NCBI GenBank assembly: GCA_030761205.1
Contig: JAULJL010000048.1
Coordinates: forward strand, 4,269,501-4,333,500
Length of the DNA: 64,000 bases
Reading direction: 5' to 3'
DNA from: Fremontodendron californicum
Taxonomy: Eukaryota > Streptophyta > Magnoliopsida > Malvales > Malvaceae
Shown here: piece by piece, positions 46,369-57,258 of the stretch
Numbering within the stretch: the first letter of the stretch is position 1
Layout: every line of letters starts with the position of its first letter
Made by a program: the position numbers and the translations under genes
The notes under the pieces: generated by a model
The model's input: only the letters and a program-made list of their open reading frames with translations
Told to the model about the DNA's origin: nothing
Databases searched by the model: none

Positions 46369-47114
46369 AAGAAAGAAAGAAAGAAAGAAAGAAAAACATA
46401 AAAGAATGTACACTAATTTGTTACCTCAATGAGAGATTCGAGCGGTTGGCGAACACCATTCTTCGAAGTACGTTTGTTTTGAGATCCCTTCCTTCTTTTA
46501 GATCGCTTAAGGTTCCGATCCAACGCATGAGTCACCAACCCAAGCGAGATACTGTACAACCGAGTCACATTGCCGAGTGGTTCAGCCAAAACAGTAGCAA
46601 AACTACTCTTAGCATCGGCAACTCCATCAAAGCAAGTGTGTTGGTTAGTCACAACCCCACTGAGTAAACTCGAAACTCGATCCACCAAGGCATCATCATC
46701 AGTCGTCATGGAGGAAGAAGAACCAGCCGATTTCAACTCGGCTGAGATCTTCTCCAAGTAAAAAACATTAAGATCAGCTAGTTCAGCACAATCTTGCATT
46801 GCACCAGCTTCCAAGCGGGAAGGTGGGGCGTATTTTTTGTGAGTCAAATAATGGTTAATAGTTTTGGAAAGTTTTTTGGCTTGTTTAAGGCATTTTTTGA
46901 GGGTGAACTTGCCATAGTTGTAGGGATCGGAAGGTGAAGATTTGAAGGCTGAGAGAATGGAACGACAAAGCTTTGGGTAAGGCGTGGATTTGCATGCAAT
47001 GGAAGGAGGTTGGGTTTGGGGTTGGGATGAGGTAAAGGTTAGCAAATTTGGTGAAGAAAGAATGAGAAGAAAGGCTAAGAGAGAAGAAGAAACTAAGGAT
47101 TGGAAGATTTGCAT
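41289..47114 (-). CDS. Type I pectin methylesterase with N-terminal inhibitor domain (three coding exons)
   Basis: The enzyme removes methyl esters from homogalacturonan in the cell wall. Exons 46425-47114, 43803-44163 and 41289-41992 join in phase (phase 0, then phase 1) with GT-AG introns to give 584 residues. Residues 1 to about 30 are a signal peptide. A PMEI domain (Cys41, Cys50 and two later cysteines) runs to about 190. A basic GKRML motif at 248-252 fits the subtilase cleavage site that frees the catalytic domain. The catalytic domain (about 265-580) has GYYYE, Q374 in QAVAVR, Q396 and D397 in QDTL, D418 in DFVFG, and R489/W491 in LGRPW, so the known catalytic residues are present. 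The ATG at 47114 is preferred over upstream in-frame ATGs because it begins a hydrophobic signal sequence and lies 60-70 bp below a TATA box. The introns are repeat-rich. Confidence 0.93.
41993..43802 (-). other. Intron 2 of the pectin methylesterase gene, repeat-rich
   Basis: 1810 bp. It holds a cgtgtcgtgt-type repeat (42020-42245), a degenerate foldback element with ggcccgtccaaggccgggcc and tcgacccatgag (42350-42650), a (TA)n tract at 43418-43440 and a second degenerate foldback element (43441-43700). No ORF. Confidence 0.8.
43803..44163 (-). CDS. Pectin methylesterase exon 2
   Basis: Residues 231-350. The acceptor at 44164-44165 (GAAG before GCTCTAAG) is chosen because it keeps phase 0 and lies below an in-frame stop; nearby AGs are possible alternatives. 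The donor is GTATGT at 43797-43802. It encodes the processing motif, NDAVIV, APNN and GYYYE. Confidence 0.85.
44164..46424 (-). other. Intron 1 of the pectin methylesterase gene
   Basis: 2261 bp, AT-rich, with several short degenerate foldback remnants (44420-44540, 45320-45420) and half of a (TA)n-associated foldback element at 46113-46336. A (GAAA)n tract lies at 46370-46395 beside the donor site. No coding sequence. Confidence 0.8.
46113..46336. mobile_element. Half copy of the (TA)n-associated foldback MITE
   Basis: It matches the right half of the elements at 50251-50630 and 50664-51562 (for example tttaatatcgaacaaatagttag, aaatcgtataaaaaattatg, aaactaatttagttttacac). It is bordered by (TA)n on both sides (46089-46113 and 46337-46368). 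The left half is missing. Confidence 0.75.
46425..47114 (-). CDS. Pectin methylesterase exon 1 (signal peptide and PMEI domain)
   Basis: 230 codons from ATG at 47114, ending LESLIE before the donor GTAACA. It contains the hydrophobic leader LLAFLLILSS, the PMEI cysteines, and a Lys/Arg-rich tail (KRSKRRKGSQNKR). An upstream in-frame ATG exists at 47189 but would bury the signal sequence. Confidence 0.9.
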
Positions 47115-47176
47115 TTTTTGTGTGTGGGTTTTTAGTATATGATTTAAGGGCATGTAGCTTATGCCTAGGTTGGTTT

Positions 47177-47184
47177 CTTTTATA
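47177..47184 (-). promoter_or_regulatory. TATA box of the pectin methylesterase gene
   Basis: TATAAAAG on the minus strand lies about 65 bp upstream of the chosen ATG, leaving room for a 5' untranslated region of about 35 bp. Confidence 0.55.
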
Positions 47185-47219
47185 TGCATGCCTTGGTGAG
47201 AGAAAGAGAGATACCATGT

Positions 47220-47840
47220 GGCTAGATCATTTTAGATTTAATAATTCATATATTCATATAGTGTTCATATATTTTTAATATAATAATCGTGTTTAAAGTA
47301 TTAGATATTTATATATATTTTGATACATTAATAATTTATGTTATATATATTTTGATGCGTTCGTGTATTCTTAATTATTTTTTCATGCTTTTCCTTTTGC
47401 TTGAGAATTGGGATGGAAATTAAATCTGTAAATGGGTCGAGTCTTTTTGGAGCTGGATCTAAGCCCCAAATTAATAAAGATTATATCTGCTCAGACCCAA
47501 CTCAACCAGAAATATGAATAGAAAATTTTGACCAAATTCGATCCGATATATAAAAACACTATCTGAATCCACTTTTATTGGTCCAAATTTATATAAAAAA
47601 AATTGATATCTTTTTAAAATGATTGAACATTCTTATAAAAAGATCTATCATTTTTTTAAAATGATCGATCTCTTATAAATTTAAATGATCGATCCCTTTT
47701 AAAAATTTATATTGCTTCAAATTGAGTCGAATCTAAGTAAAAATTATCATGTCCAAGATTTAATCGATTTTTTAAACGGATTTATTTTTTTTACTCGGGT
47801 CTAATATTTCTATTCAAATTCTCTAAAATATCGGAGCTTG
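47220..47840. other. Intergenic region upstream of the pectin methylesterase gene
   Basis: AT-rich. 47240-47390 resembles the cgtgtattc repeat family (copies at 42030, 52200 and 58850). 47420-47830 resembles the degenerate foldback elements with gggtcgagtc / ccgatcc blocks. No gene seen. Confidence 0.5.
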
Positions 47841-47852
47841 GGATGAATTGCA

Positions 47853-48023
47853 AACGCCGCTTTATCAGATAGTGATTTCAAGAATAGAAGAAGAATTCTA
47901 CGCAAAGAGGCTCAAGAAACATGGGAGGTGGGGAAGATGTTGGGTTTAACGGCTAATTGCGATGAAGATCTTATTATGGAAAAACTAATAGAATTGGAAA
48001 CCAGGGATGCGAGACACTCCTAA
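47853..48023 (+). pseudogene. Retroelement-like protein fragment
   Basis: A 56-codon open stretch without a start reads NAALSDSDFKNRRRILRKEA followed by WEVGKMLGL and IMEKLIELE. This resembles the C-terminal tail of the first ORF of plant LINE-type retroelements from memory, but I cannot confirm the family. It stands at the left of a region that ends in an A-rich tail near 49790. Confidence 0.4.
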
Positions 48024-49790
48024 TCGACCCAGGTCAGTCTTTAATCATTTTCATGCTGTGGGTGAGGGAGTGGAAATTTGTGGTGTTTTGTATGTTGTGG
48101 TCTGAAAAATGAATAAGATCCTAGAACTTTAAAGTTTCGAGGTGTGCGACTAATGGTAGGATTATATATAAAAAAATGGTAAGTGGGGTTGTAAGGCACT
48201 CCCAATCTTTTCAAAAAGAGAGAGTTTTGATGGAAATTGATGCCATTTGGAGTTTGGAAATCAGGTGGGTTTTGTACCTAAGTGTGATGAGAATATTATT
48301 TTGGAGTAATAATTTTCTTTGATAGGTATGTCGAGTAAAAAACAGTTTTAATTTTAACTCTGCTTATTTTTTGGGATTTAGTATTGGATTTTGTTATTGA
48401 AGGATCAGATGAAATTTTGTCGGTGATTGGGTTGTATTTGATTTTATTTTGGATCCCTTTTGATTCTTGTGATACTTGGAGAACTGAAATGTTATGGTTA
48501 TTTGTAAAATTCTTTGGGTGTATTGTTTGGCTTTGGGATGGTTTTGGGACTTGATAGTTGTATCAGATTAAAGTTATTTTCTTCAAATACTCTGTTCGTA
48601 TTATAGAGGTTCAATGGTGATATTTTTTTCAATGGTTGTAGTTTTGGATCCGCATAGGAGGGTAAGCGTTGATCTTGGAATTCGAGGTGATGTTTATTTT
48701 TGAGTGGTATGCGGGGTTCGATTTCTGGGACTTAGGAAATCATCAATAGCATAATTGCTTTTGGATTATTCGGGAGAATTGTTTTTACAATCTTGATGAC
48801 TGCCTTTTGAATGAAAAAAACCCTTGAAGCTGTTTTTGAATTGGAGAAGAATATATTTGTTCATGTTGGAAAAGATGAATAAATGATTTTGAAGATAATT
48901 AGTGTGGAATTTTTTCAGTTAAAGTTAGCAGTAGTGTTTGATGCATCAAGCAAAATATCCTTAATAGGATTGGGCTTCTTTTGTTGATGGCAAGTGTTGT
49001 TTGCAAATGGTTTGACTGTGTGGATGAAGGGCGTTGTCATATTCCCATTTATTGTTGGAGTGGTTGGTGTAACGTTTTTAATTTGGTGAAAATTGGTTCC
49101 GATTTTATTGAGCAACTTATTATCATTGTGACAGTGTGTTTCTTCTATCCGTAATTGAGTTGGCTCTTTGCTTGTGTGAGTTGGCTCTTTGCTTTGCTTC
49201 TGGGACTTAGGAAATGATGAACAATGTTAAGAGTTGGGATGCATATATGGTCTTTTCCCATCAGAAGATGATCCATGGCTGGATTAATGGCTTGTTAAGC
49301 TTCTGGTGTGTTGATTGAATTGTCCTCTTGGAATTCTTGATTTGGTCTTCATGAATTGTCGTAATCTGAATGGGCTTATGGTCAATGTGGAAGACTCGTA
49401 TGAAATTACTTGGTTTAGTATAGTGCTGGGGTTGTTTAGATTGTCTCCTGGTTCTGTCATTTGATTGGTTTTGGTACTTTTGGTGCTTGCAACTTCTCAA
49501 TGAGATTTTTTGATTTAGTTTATTTGAGTTGGTGGATTTTGTCCATATCTACAAGAAAGATTGTTTTGTTGGAGCAGTCTCTTTGGCTAAACTGTGGATT
49601 GAGATGAATTTTTATACCTGGTATAGTGCAGTTGAGAGGTTTTGTTCGGTTGTATGGTTTGTCTTAAGATTTTTGGTGTCTCTTCTGGAATCTTTTCTGA
49701 TGTGTGTTCATTGTTTTTGTGGGATATTACCTAATGTACTCATCTTTTCTTGATGAATAAAGTATTGCTTGGCTTAGCAAAAAAAATATT
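48024..49790 (+). mobile_element. Probable decayed LINE-like retroposon body and 3' end
   Basis: A T/G-rich stretch without repeats elsewhere in the window, ending gatgaataaagtattgcttg and then a short poly(A) at about 49780-49788, as in plant LINE 3' ends. No intact reverse transcriptase was recognised, so this call rests on the tail and the fragment at 47853-48023. Confidence 0.35.
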
Positions 49791-50250
49791 TTGGCATGTT
49801 TCTTTTGCTCTTTTAATGTTTCTTATAATCTTTACCAAAAAGAATGAAATCACGTGTAGAGTGAACCCAAGTTGGCAACAAAAAAAAACACCAAGTTGGA
49901 ATTAATAGTTTTGGGAAAAGTGCTAAGGGTTCTTAACTAAAATGATACATTATTTGAGAATATTTTCACATGAAGAATTTTGTAATGTTTATGATCAACT
50001 GTGGTTTGCCATTTCTTAAGAGATGTCGAGAAAATTGTTAATTAATATATAAATTTTGTTAATAAGTGTTTTGAAGATATTTTCAAGATTATTATACTAA
50101 CATAATAATATCTTTACTCAATGTATTGAGAATAATGAATAAATTATCAATTATTACATTTGATACAATGTTATATTATAAATAGTATATTATTTAATCT
50201 TAAAAAGTGTTCTCACTTGTTAACAATATCCTTAATATATATATATATAT
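49791..50250. other. AT-rich intergenic sequence
   Basis: No ORF or known element recognised. It ends in a short (TA)n tract (50233-50250) where a foldback element begins. Confidence 0.4.
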
Positions 50251-50626
50251 GAGGAGAAGTTCATTTACACTAGTTTAAAATTAAATTAGTTTTGCACACT
50301 TTTATAATTTTTTATACGATTTATATTTATTTAATCCGACCGTCGTATTTTATGTTCTATTCACGTAGATTATGTACGTCGAGATTTGAGTAAATTAAAA
50401 ATGTCTAACTATTTGTTCGATGTAAAAAACTTTCAACCGTTAAATATATATTGAAAAATATAGTATTCTCGATCGATATGATAGAGATATCAGATCAATT
50501 CGAAACTTTACGTGCACGACGATTACAATTATATTGTTAAATCTAACGGTCGGTTTGTTAAAATATAAATCGTATAATAAGTTACGGAAGTATGTAAAAC
50601 TAATTTAGTCTTACACTAGTGTAAGT

Positions 50627-50630
<4 letters not shown>
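50251..50630. mobile_element. Foldback MITE in a (TA)n tract, copy 1
   Basis: The ends pair as inverted repeats: ttacactagtttaaaattaa with aaaactaattt, and gtttaatccgaccgtcg against gacggtc-type inner blocks. (TA)n lies on both sides (50233-50250 and 50629-50661). Non-coding. Insertion within (TA)n is reminiscent of Micron-type MITEs. Confidence 0.8.
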
Positions 50631-50663
<33 letters not shown>

Positions 50664-50666
<3 letters not shown>

Positions 50667-51562
50667 GAGGGATCCACTTACATTTAGGGATGGCAGCGAG
50701 TCGGATATCTGTTTTTTTTTTTTGTAATATCTGAATCCGCAAATCTGCTTTAAAATTCGAATCCGTTTATTATCCGCATTAAATCCTAATATTATTATCC
50801 GAATCCAAATTAAATAACATTATCCGCTAGATATCTGAATCCGCTAAATATCCGAATTCAGTAAGTAAAAAAAATTAAATAAAAATATAAAATCAAATAA
50901 AAATTAATTTTAAATTCAAATAAACGGATAATGGATTCCGTTATCCGAATCCGCAAAAAATAAGCGGATTCGGATAGCGGATTCGAATATCCGAATCCGT
51001 TATCCGCATAAGTAATTCGGATTCTGATAATGGATATCCGAAGTTTCATATCCGCATCCGCTGCGGATAGTAATTATAATATTCGAATCCGAATTTTATC
51101 CAAATTCGCAATATCCAAATCCGTAAAAAACGGATCGGATAAATGCAAATATCCGAATCCGCACTATCCATTGCCATCCATACTTACATTAGTATAAAAT
51201 TATATTAGTTTTACACGTTTTCATAATTTTTTTATATGATTTATATTTGTTTAATCCGACCGTTGGATTTAACAATATAATCGTACTTGTCGTGCATATA
51301 AAGTTTCGAACCGATCTGATATCTCTATCATATCGATCGATAATACTATCTTTTTCAATATATATTTAAATTTGATTGTTTTTTTTATATCGAATAAATA
51401 GTTAGACATTTTTAATTTACCCGAAACTCGATATGCATGATCTAGGTGAATAGAGCATGAAATACGACGATCAGATTAAACAAATATAAATCGTATAAAA
51501 AATTATAAAAATATATAAAACTAATCTAGTTTTATACTAATATAAATGTATCTCTCCTCTTT
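50664..51562. mobile_element. Foldback MITE in a (TA)n tract, copy 2, with nested hAT-like MITE
   Basis: Same family as 50251-50630. The left end agagggatccacttacat pairs with the right end around 51530-51560. Its left arm is interrupted at 50684-51181 by another element. (TA)n follows at 51561-51575. Confidence 0.8.
50684..51181. mobile_element. hAT-like MITE nested in the foldback element
   Basis: About 498 bp, flanked by an 8-bp duplication ACTTACAT at 50676-50683 and 51182-51189. Ends are TTAGGGATGGCAG and its imperfect complement (ATTGCCATCCAT). The interior consists of inverted atccgaatccg / cggattcggat repeats. Confidence 0.83.
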
Positions 51563-52170
51563 ATATATATATATAATTTATTCTTTTACTTTAAGGTCGT
51601 TAACTTATGGTAGATTAATTGGTTTGCTGTGGTAAAGCCAATTAAAGCATATATTATGTAGCGTATGGGTGGGGAATGGGAGATAGATTTGCTCAAGGCT
51701 GGATTTGGATAATTTTTTTTTTTAATTCAGACTGGTTTGGTTCGATTCGAATTATTGTTTATCTAATAAAAAATTATTTTTATTTAAATTAATTATAAAA
51801 TATATAAATATTAATATAAAAAATATATTTTTTTAATATTTTAATATTTATAAAAAGTAAACCATGCCTACGAGCCGGACTCCGGCTGAACTTGAGTAAG
51901 AGAAAAAAAAAATCACGTCACAGTCTTGCTCGATCCGGCCCATAGACAAATCGAGTGGGAGGAGAGGATCGTTCAAGGAAAGAAATCGTAACAGAAGGTG
52001 TGAACTGTGAAGTGAAATAAGGTAGAAGGAAACCCAAGTGACTTAATTCCATACTTACAATGCAATATTAATGCTTGTAATTATTTACATTTTTGTGTTT
52101 CCAATAATGTCATTTGGTACATAAAATAATTTAGTCCAACCTCCTTAAAATCTATAAACTCAATTCTAGA
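51563..52170. other. AT-rich intergenic sequence with a degenerate foldback element
   Basis: 51690-51950 resembles the degenerate foldback elements in the pectin methylesterase introns (ggctggatttggat ... gatccggcccatag). No gene seen. Confidence 0.45.
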
Positions 52171-52196
52171 TTTGCTTTCCAATGACCATACTATTA

Positions 52197-52400
52197 ATTA
52201 GATCTAAAAATTCGTGTATCCATATCGTATTCGTGTATTTTATCTTGTTATATTCATGTTTAAAGTATTTGATATTTATATTAATGTTGAGATATTCATG
52301 TATTCATATCGTGTTCGTGTTATGTTTTCGTATCGTATCGTATTTTGTATCGCTTTTTGTTTATTTTTTCGTATCATGTAATCTTATACCAGATCTAAGA
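52197..52400. repeat. Cgtgtatccatatcgt-type dispersed repeat
   Basis: Bounded by agatctaa (52200) and agatctaag (52393). The interior has ttcgtgt / tatcgtg repeats. Similar sequences lie at 42020-42245, 47240-47390 and 58850-59160. It was not assigned to a named family. Confidence 0.55.
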
Positions 52401-52630
52401 ATCATTTATTTTTTGTTAGACTTTCACAAGTTGTTTTCATTTGGTACATAAATTAATTTAATCGTCCATAAGCTACTGTGTCAAAGTCAACATGAAGAAT
52501 CCCACTCAGCTGTGGAAAAAATGTCTTGAAAGTATCAAAGAATGTGCTTAAAACTATATTTTAAAAACCGTAACCTACTGGAAAGAACTTGGAATTGAAG
52601 CCTTGGTTAAATAGGGTTTGTTCTAAGTTA
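52400..52630. repeat. Duplicated segment D, copy 1 left part
   Basis: Closely similar to 59195-59430 (catttattttttgttagac..., gaattgaagccttggttaaatagg). The copy continues at 54353-54680 and 58466-58625 after two insertions. Confidence 0.85.
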
Positions 52631-54349
52631 GGATCTATTTTGATGGACAGTAAAGTTGACTTCGATAAGATTAAAAATATTGGTGGCAGAAAGATCAGTT
52701 ACTGCAGCGATGAGATTAAAATTAATGGTGAGATATATGTTTCGATTCAAACGCAGTGGTGGCAGTGAGGTGAATTACAGTGAGAAAAAAAAAATGACCA
52801 TTAAAAACATTAAATTAAAATGTGTATATATAATAAATAATTAAAAATTATTTAAATTAAATAATAAATTAAATATTAAATTATATTTATGTTAAAAAAT
52901 AAATTAATATAATAAAAATATAACAATTAATTTAAAACTTAAATAATTTTTTTTTTAAATAGTGAAGGGGTAAAAAAGTATTTACTTCCTCCACTAGGGT
53001 CCCGTGAAGCCACTAGACCCCTGCCCCTCCAGTTAAACTGGAGGGCCGATGGAGGTTGCACCCCCAAGGGAAATCCCCCCAACACGATGGAATCTAAAGG
53101 GAGCCTTAGGGTCCATTTGGATGGGCGGTGAGATTGACTCCGGTGAGATTAAAAATAGCGATGGCGGTGAGATTGAGTACTGTAACGGTGAGATTAAAAT
53201 CAGTGGTGAGATATGTGTTTGGATTTAAACACAGAGGTGGCGGTGAGGTGAAGTATAGTGAGAAAGTAAAATGACCATTAAGGACATTGAATCAAAATGT
53301 GTATATATATATACTAAATAATTAAAATTTATTAAAATTATATTTATATTAAATAATAAAATATACATTAAAATTATATTTATGTTAAAGGAATAATAAT
53401 TAAAAATTATTAAAATTATATTTATATTTATATTAAAAAAATAAAAAAATAATAATATAAAATAAATAATTTACAATTAAAAAATAAAAAAAGTAGAGGG
53501 GTAAAAATAAAATATACATTAAAATTATATTTATGTTAAATAATAATAATTAAAAATTATTAAAACTATATTTATATTAAAAATAAAAATATAATAATTT
53601 AAAATAATTAATTTACAATTATTTTTTTTAAAAAAAATAGTGGAGGGGTAAAAGGGGTATTTACCCCTCCAAATGCACCCCTGGTGAGGGTGTGATCAGT
53701 GTGGGGGATTTCCCCCCACAAATCTTGAAGGGTGCGATGGAATCCAAGCAAACGCTAAAAACAACAGTGGATATGAGATTAGTTACTATAGCGATGAGAT
53801 TAAAATCAATGGTGGGATATGTGTTTGGATTCAAAAGCACCGGTGGCAGTGAGATTAATTATAGTGAGAAGATAAAATGACTATTAAGGACATTAGATTA
53901 AAATGTGTATATATATAATAAAATTTTTAGTTTATTTGATATTTATAAAATTAATAAATAATTAAAATTATATTTATATTTATATCAAATAATAATTTTA
54001 TTAATAAAAATTACAAAAATATATCAAATAATATTTTTCTATTCATTTGTTATTATTCATGTAATTATTTATTTCCAATTAATTCCTATTAATTTTATAA
54101 TAATAAATTTTATATATTTATTAAATTAGCATATAAAAATAAAATATATATTTATTATATAATAATAAAATTTATTATATAAAAAAAAAACCATAAAAAG
54201 TTAAAAAAAGTAAAAGGCCCTCCCACTAGAGGGCCTTTTATTCCACTAGAGCATTCAACTGTTACCCAAAGGGTAACTTCAGTGTGGTTGGGGCAAAAAA
54301 GTGCCCCAACCGCATTGAACATAGGCCCCATTTAAATCTAAACGGGGCT
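52631..54349. mobile_element. Tourist-like composite MITE with TTA duplication
   Basis: TTA at 52628-52630 and 54350-54352 borders the insert. The homologous copy at 59430 (ctaagttaacc) is uninterrupted there. Three diverged units begin near 52640, 53109 and 53690, each with ggtgagattaaaat / agtggtgagatatgtgtttgg phrases, suggesting related elements inserted into one another. Ends resemble GG(C)CCCGTTTGGATGG-type PIF/Harbinger termini. No intact ORF. Confidence 0.7.
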
Positions 54350-55680
54350 TTAGTCAATATCTTATCGGTGTATATATCGTTTTTATTTTGTAATAGTAAA
54401 TATTACTATCAATATGTTTCGGTGTATCATTTTAAATTTATCAATATTTTCAAATATTATATATCATTTATTTGCAAATTCTCTAATAAAATTATAAGTA
54501 AATATGAAAGTTTTAAATTTTAAATATTTAATATTAAAAAAATTTAAACTTCAAATAAATAAAATAAATATAAAAATATTAGAAAAATATAGTAAATTAT
54601 TATTAATTCGGTTTAATAGTCTAATTTAATGAACATTTTATTTTTGAATGAAATTATATAAAAATGATCTAGAGAAAAATTGATGTGAACCCTAGGGGTT
54701 AAACCCTTTGAACCCACTAACAAATTGAAATACCTAACCCAGAAAAGCCAAGATTCAGGCAAAGAAAACTTAAACCCTTAAAAGCCTGTTTCAAAGAACC
54801 TAGATTAAGCATGTAAGCTAGACCCTAAGAACTCTCGTTTCAAGAACCTAAGTTTGATAGGTTGAACGCCACAAAGAAAGAATTCTTTGATAAGTTCCTA
54901 AGTTCTTTCAAGAACTAAAAGAGAAAACTCTCACTGAATAAAATCAGACTTAATTGATCAAAAGATAATTGAAGTAGGTGGCTAAGACATATATTTATAA
55001 CTTCTCTACAATAACCCTAAATCTACTAATTCATAATATTAAAATATGGGCTGAACATGCTCAAGCCCAAACCTAAATAATTAAAAGATGTCCATGTTAC
55101 ATAATATAGGCCCAAATGCCTAAGTAATTATAAGAATTAAAATAAGCTCAAATAAGCCCTTTTAATGTGCCACCTTGTGTTCTTGAATCACATGGACCAA
55201 ACTTGGATGCAACCCCATCTTGCATGTTGAAGCCTTTCTTGAATAACTTGCAACATGACCCAAGTGAATTCCACCCATTCTTGCCATGTTTCCTAGATCT
55301 TCTTGGATCTTGGCCCATATAGAAATTGCCATAGTATTGGCCCATCTTGGATCCTATCATTCCCCCTTTCCTCGAAAAGATTCGCCCTCGAATCTTAGCC
55401 TTGTGTGTGAGAATGACGGCGCTAGGTACTAAATCAAGGTGATGCACAATGCCGCTTTTGGGTGGCAACCCATCCTGCAACTCCTCCGAAAATAAATCTT
55501 CACAATCCTTCAACAAATAAACAGAAAAAATAGGAAGAGATTGGTTAGGAGAATCAAGAATAAAAACCACACTCTCCTTTGCATCAGAAAATTTTTCAAA
55601 TTCTTTGTTTCCCTTGGCATGAATTGTCTCCTTTTCAACTAGTGGCTCATTTTTTACTTCTTTAATTTCAGCCACCTCTA
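54331..55680. repeat. 1350-bp tandem duplication, first copy
   Basis: Head-to-tail with 55681-57030 at an offset of exactly 1350 bp. The only difference I noticed is a/g at about 55257 versus 56607. It begins inside the MITE end (tttaaatctaaacggggc), spans flanking DNA and one whole LTR (54681-55359), and ends in the internal region of the LTR element. A ttt microhomology occurs at the joint. Confidence 0.93.
54681..55359 (-). repeat. LTR a of the short Ty3-type element
   Basis: On the plus strand it runs TGATGTGAACCC...GGATCCTATCA. It is part of the first 1350-bp copy. Confidence 0.88.
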
Positions 55681-57030
55681 TTTAAATCTAAACGGGGCTT
55701 TAGTCAATATCTTATCGGTGTATATATCGTTTTTATTTTGTAATAGTAAATATTACTATCAATATGTTTCGGTGTATCATTTTAAATTTATCAATATTTT
55801 CAAATATTATATATCATTTATTTGCAAATTCTCTAATAAAATTATAAGTAAATATGAAAGTTTTAAATTTTAAATATTTAATATTAAAAAAATTTAAACT
55901 TCAAATAAATAAAATAAATATAAAAATATTAGAAAAATATAGTAAATTATTATTAATTCGGTTTAATAGTCTAATTTAATGAACATTTTATTTTTGAATG
56001 AAATTATATAAAAATGATCTAGAGAAAAATTGATGTGAACCCTAGGGGTTAAACCCTTTGAACCCACTAACAAATTGAAATACCTAACCCAGAAAAGCCA
56101 AGATTCAGGCAAAGAAAACTTAAACCCTTAAAAGCCTGTTTCAAAGAACCTAGATTAAGCATGTAAGCTAGACCCTAAGAACTCTCGTTTCAAGAACCTA
56201 AGTTTGATAGGTTGAACGCCACAAAGAAAGAATTCTTTGATAAGTTCCTAAGTTCTTTCAAGAACTAAAAGAGAAAACTCTCACTGAATAAAATCAGACT
56301 TAATTGATCAAAAGATAATTGAAGTAGGTGGCTAAGACATATATTTATAACTTCTCTACAATAACCCTAAATCTACTAATTCATAATATTAAAATATGGG
56401 CTGAACATGCTCAAGCCCAAACCTAAATAATTAAAAGATGTCCATGTTACATAATATAGGCCCAAATGCCTAAGTAATTATAAGAATTAAAATAAGCTCA
56501 AATAAGCCCTTTTAATGTGCCACCTTGTGTTCTTGAATCACATGGACCAAACTTGGATGCAACCCCATCTTGCATGTTGAAGCCTTTCTTGAATAACTTG
56601 CAACATGGCCCAAGTGAATTCCACCCATTCTTGCCATGTTTCCTAGATCTTCTTGGATCTTGGCCCATATAGAAATTGCCATAGTATTGGCCCATCTTGG
56701 ATCCTATCATTCCCCCTTTCCTCGAAAAGATTCGCCCTCGAATCTTAGCCTTGTGTGTGAGAATGACGGCGCTAGGTACTAAATCAAGGTGATGCACAAT
56801 GCCGCTTTTGGGTGGCAACCCATCCTGCAACTCCTCCGAAAATAAATCTTCACAATCCTTCAACAAATAAACAGAAAAAATAGGAAGAGATTGGTTAGGA
56901 GAATCAAGAATAAAAACCACACTCTCCTTTGCATCAGAAAATTTTTCAAATTCTTTGTTTCCCTTGGCATGAATTGTCTCCTTTTCAACTAGTGGCTCAT
57001 TTTTTACTTCTTTAATTTCAGCCACCTCTA
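55681..57030. repeat. 1350-bp tandem duplication, second copy
   Basis: Almost identical to 54331-55680. The original internal sequence of the LTR element continues uninterrupted past 57030 (tttctttttcac). Confidence 0.93.
56031..56709 (-). repeat. LTR b of the short Ty3-type element
   Basis: A duplicate of LTR a within the second 1350-bp copy. In the unduplicated element LTR a or b would be the 3' LTR. Confidence 0.88.
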
Positions 57031-57258
57031 TTTCTTTTTCACTTTCTTTTTTACTCTCCGTTTTCTCTTGCTTTTCTTTATTTGCAGCCACTTCACTTTT
57101 TTTTTTCTTCTCTCTTTTTCTCTCTTTTTTGTTCTACATCTTTCTTCCTCTTGTTGCACAAACTTCCCAAACAATAAGGTGATCTCTTTCATCTCTTGTA
57201 GAGCCTGCTTTACTTCGTCGCATAATGTGAGAGACATCTTAAAGTTGCTGCAAAACAA
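56725..57258 (-). pseudogene. Chimeric pol remnant of the short Ty3-type element
   Basis: On the minus strand an open frame (57091 down to the LTR) has a Lys/Glu-rich N-terminal part, then KDCEDLFSEELQDGLPPKSG and HHLDLVPSA, the linker just before the reverse transcriptase in Ty3 polyproteins. In another frame it ends DSRANLFEERGNDRIQ, the usual tail of such polyproteins. Gag capsid, protease, reverse transcriptase and integrase are missing, so this is two fragments brought together by deletion. A partial duplicate lies at 55375-55675. Upstream, 57258-57091 adds MSLTLCDEVKQALQEMKEIT and a basic run in another frame. Confidence 0.65.

Noticed and set aside
47115..47189. Upstream in-frame ATG at 47189 as pectin methylesterase start
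   Set aside because: It would put 25 residues in front of the hydrophobic signal sequence and overlap the TATA region.
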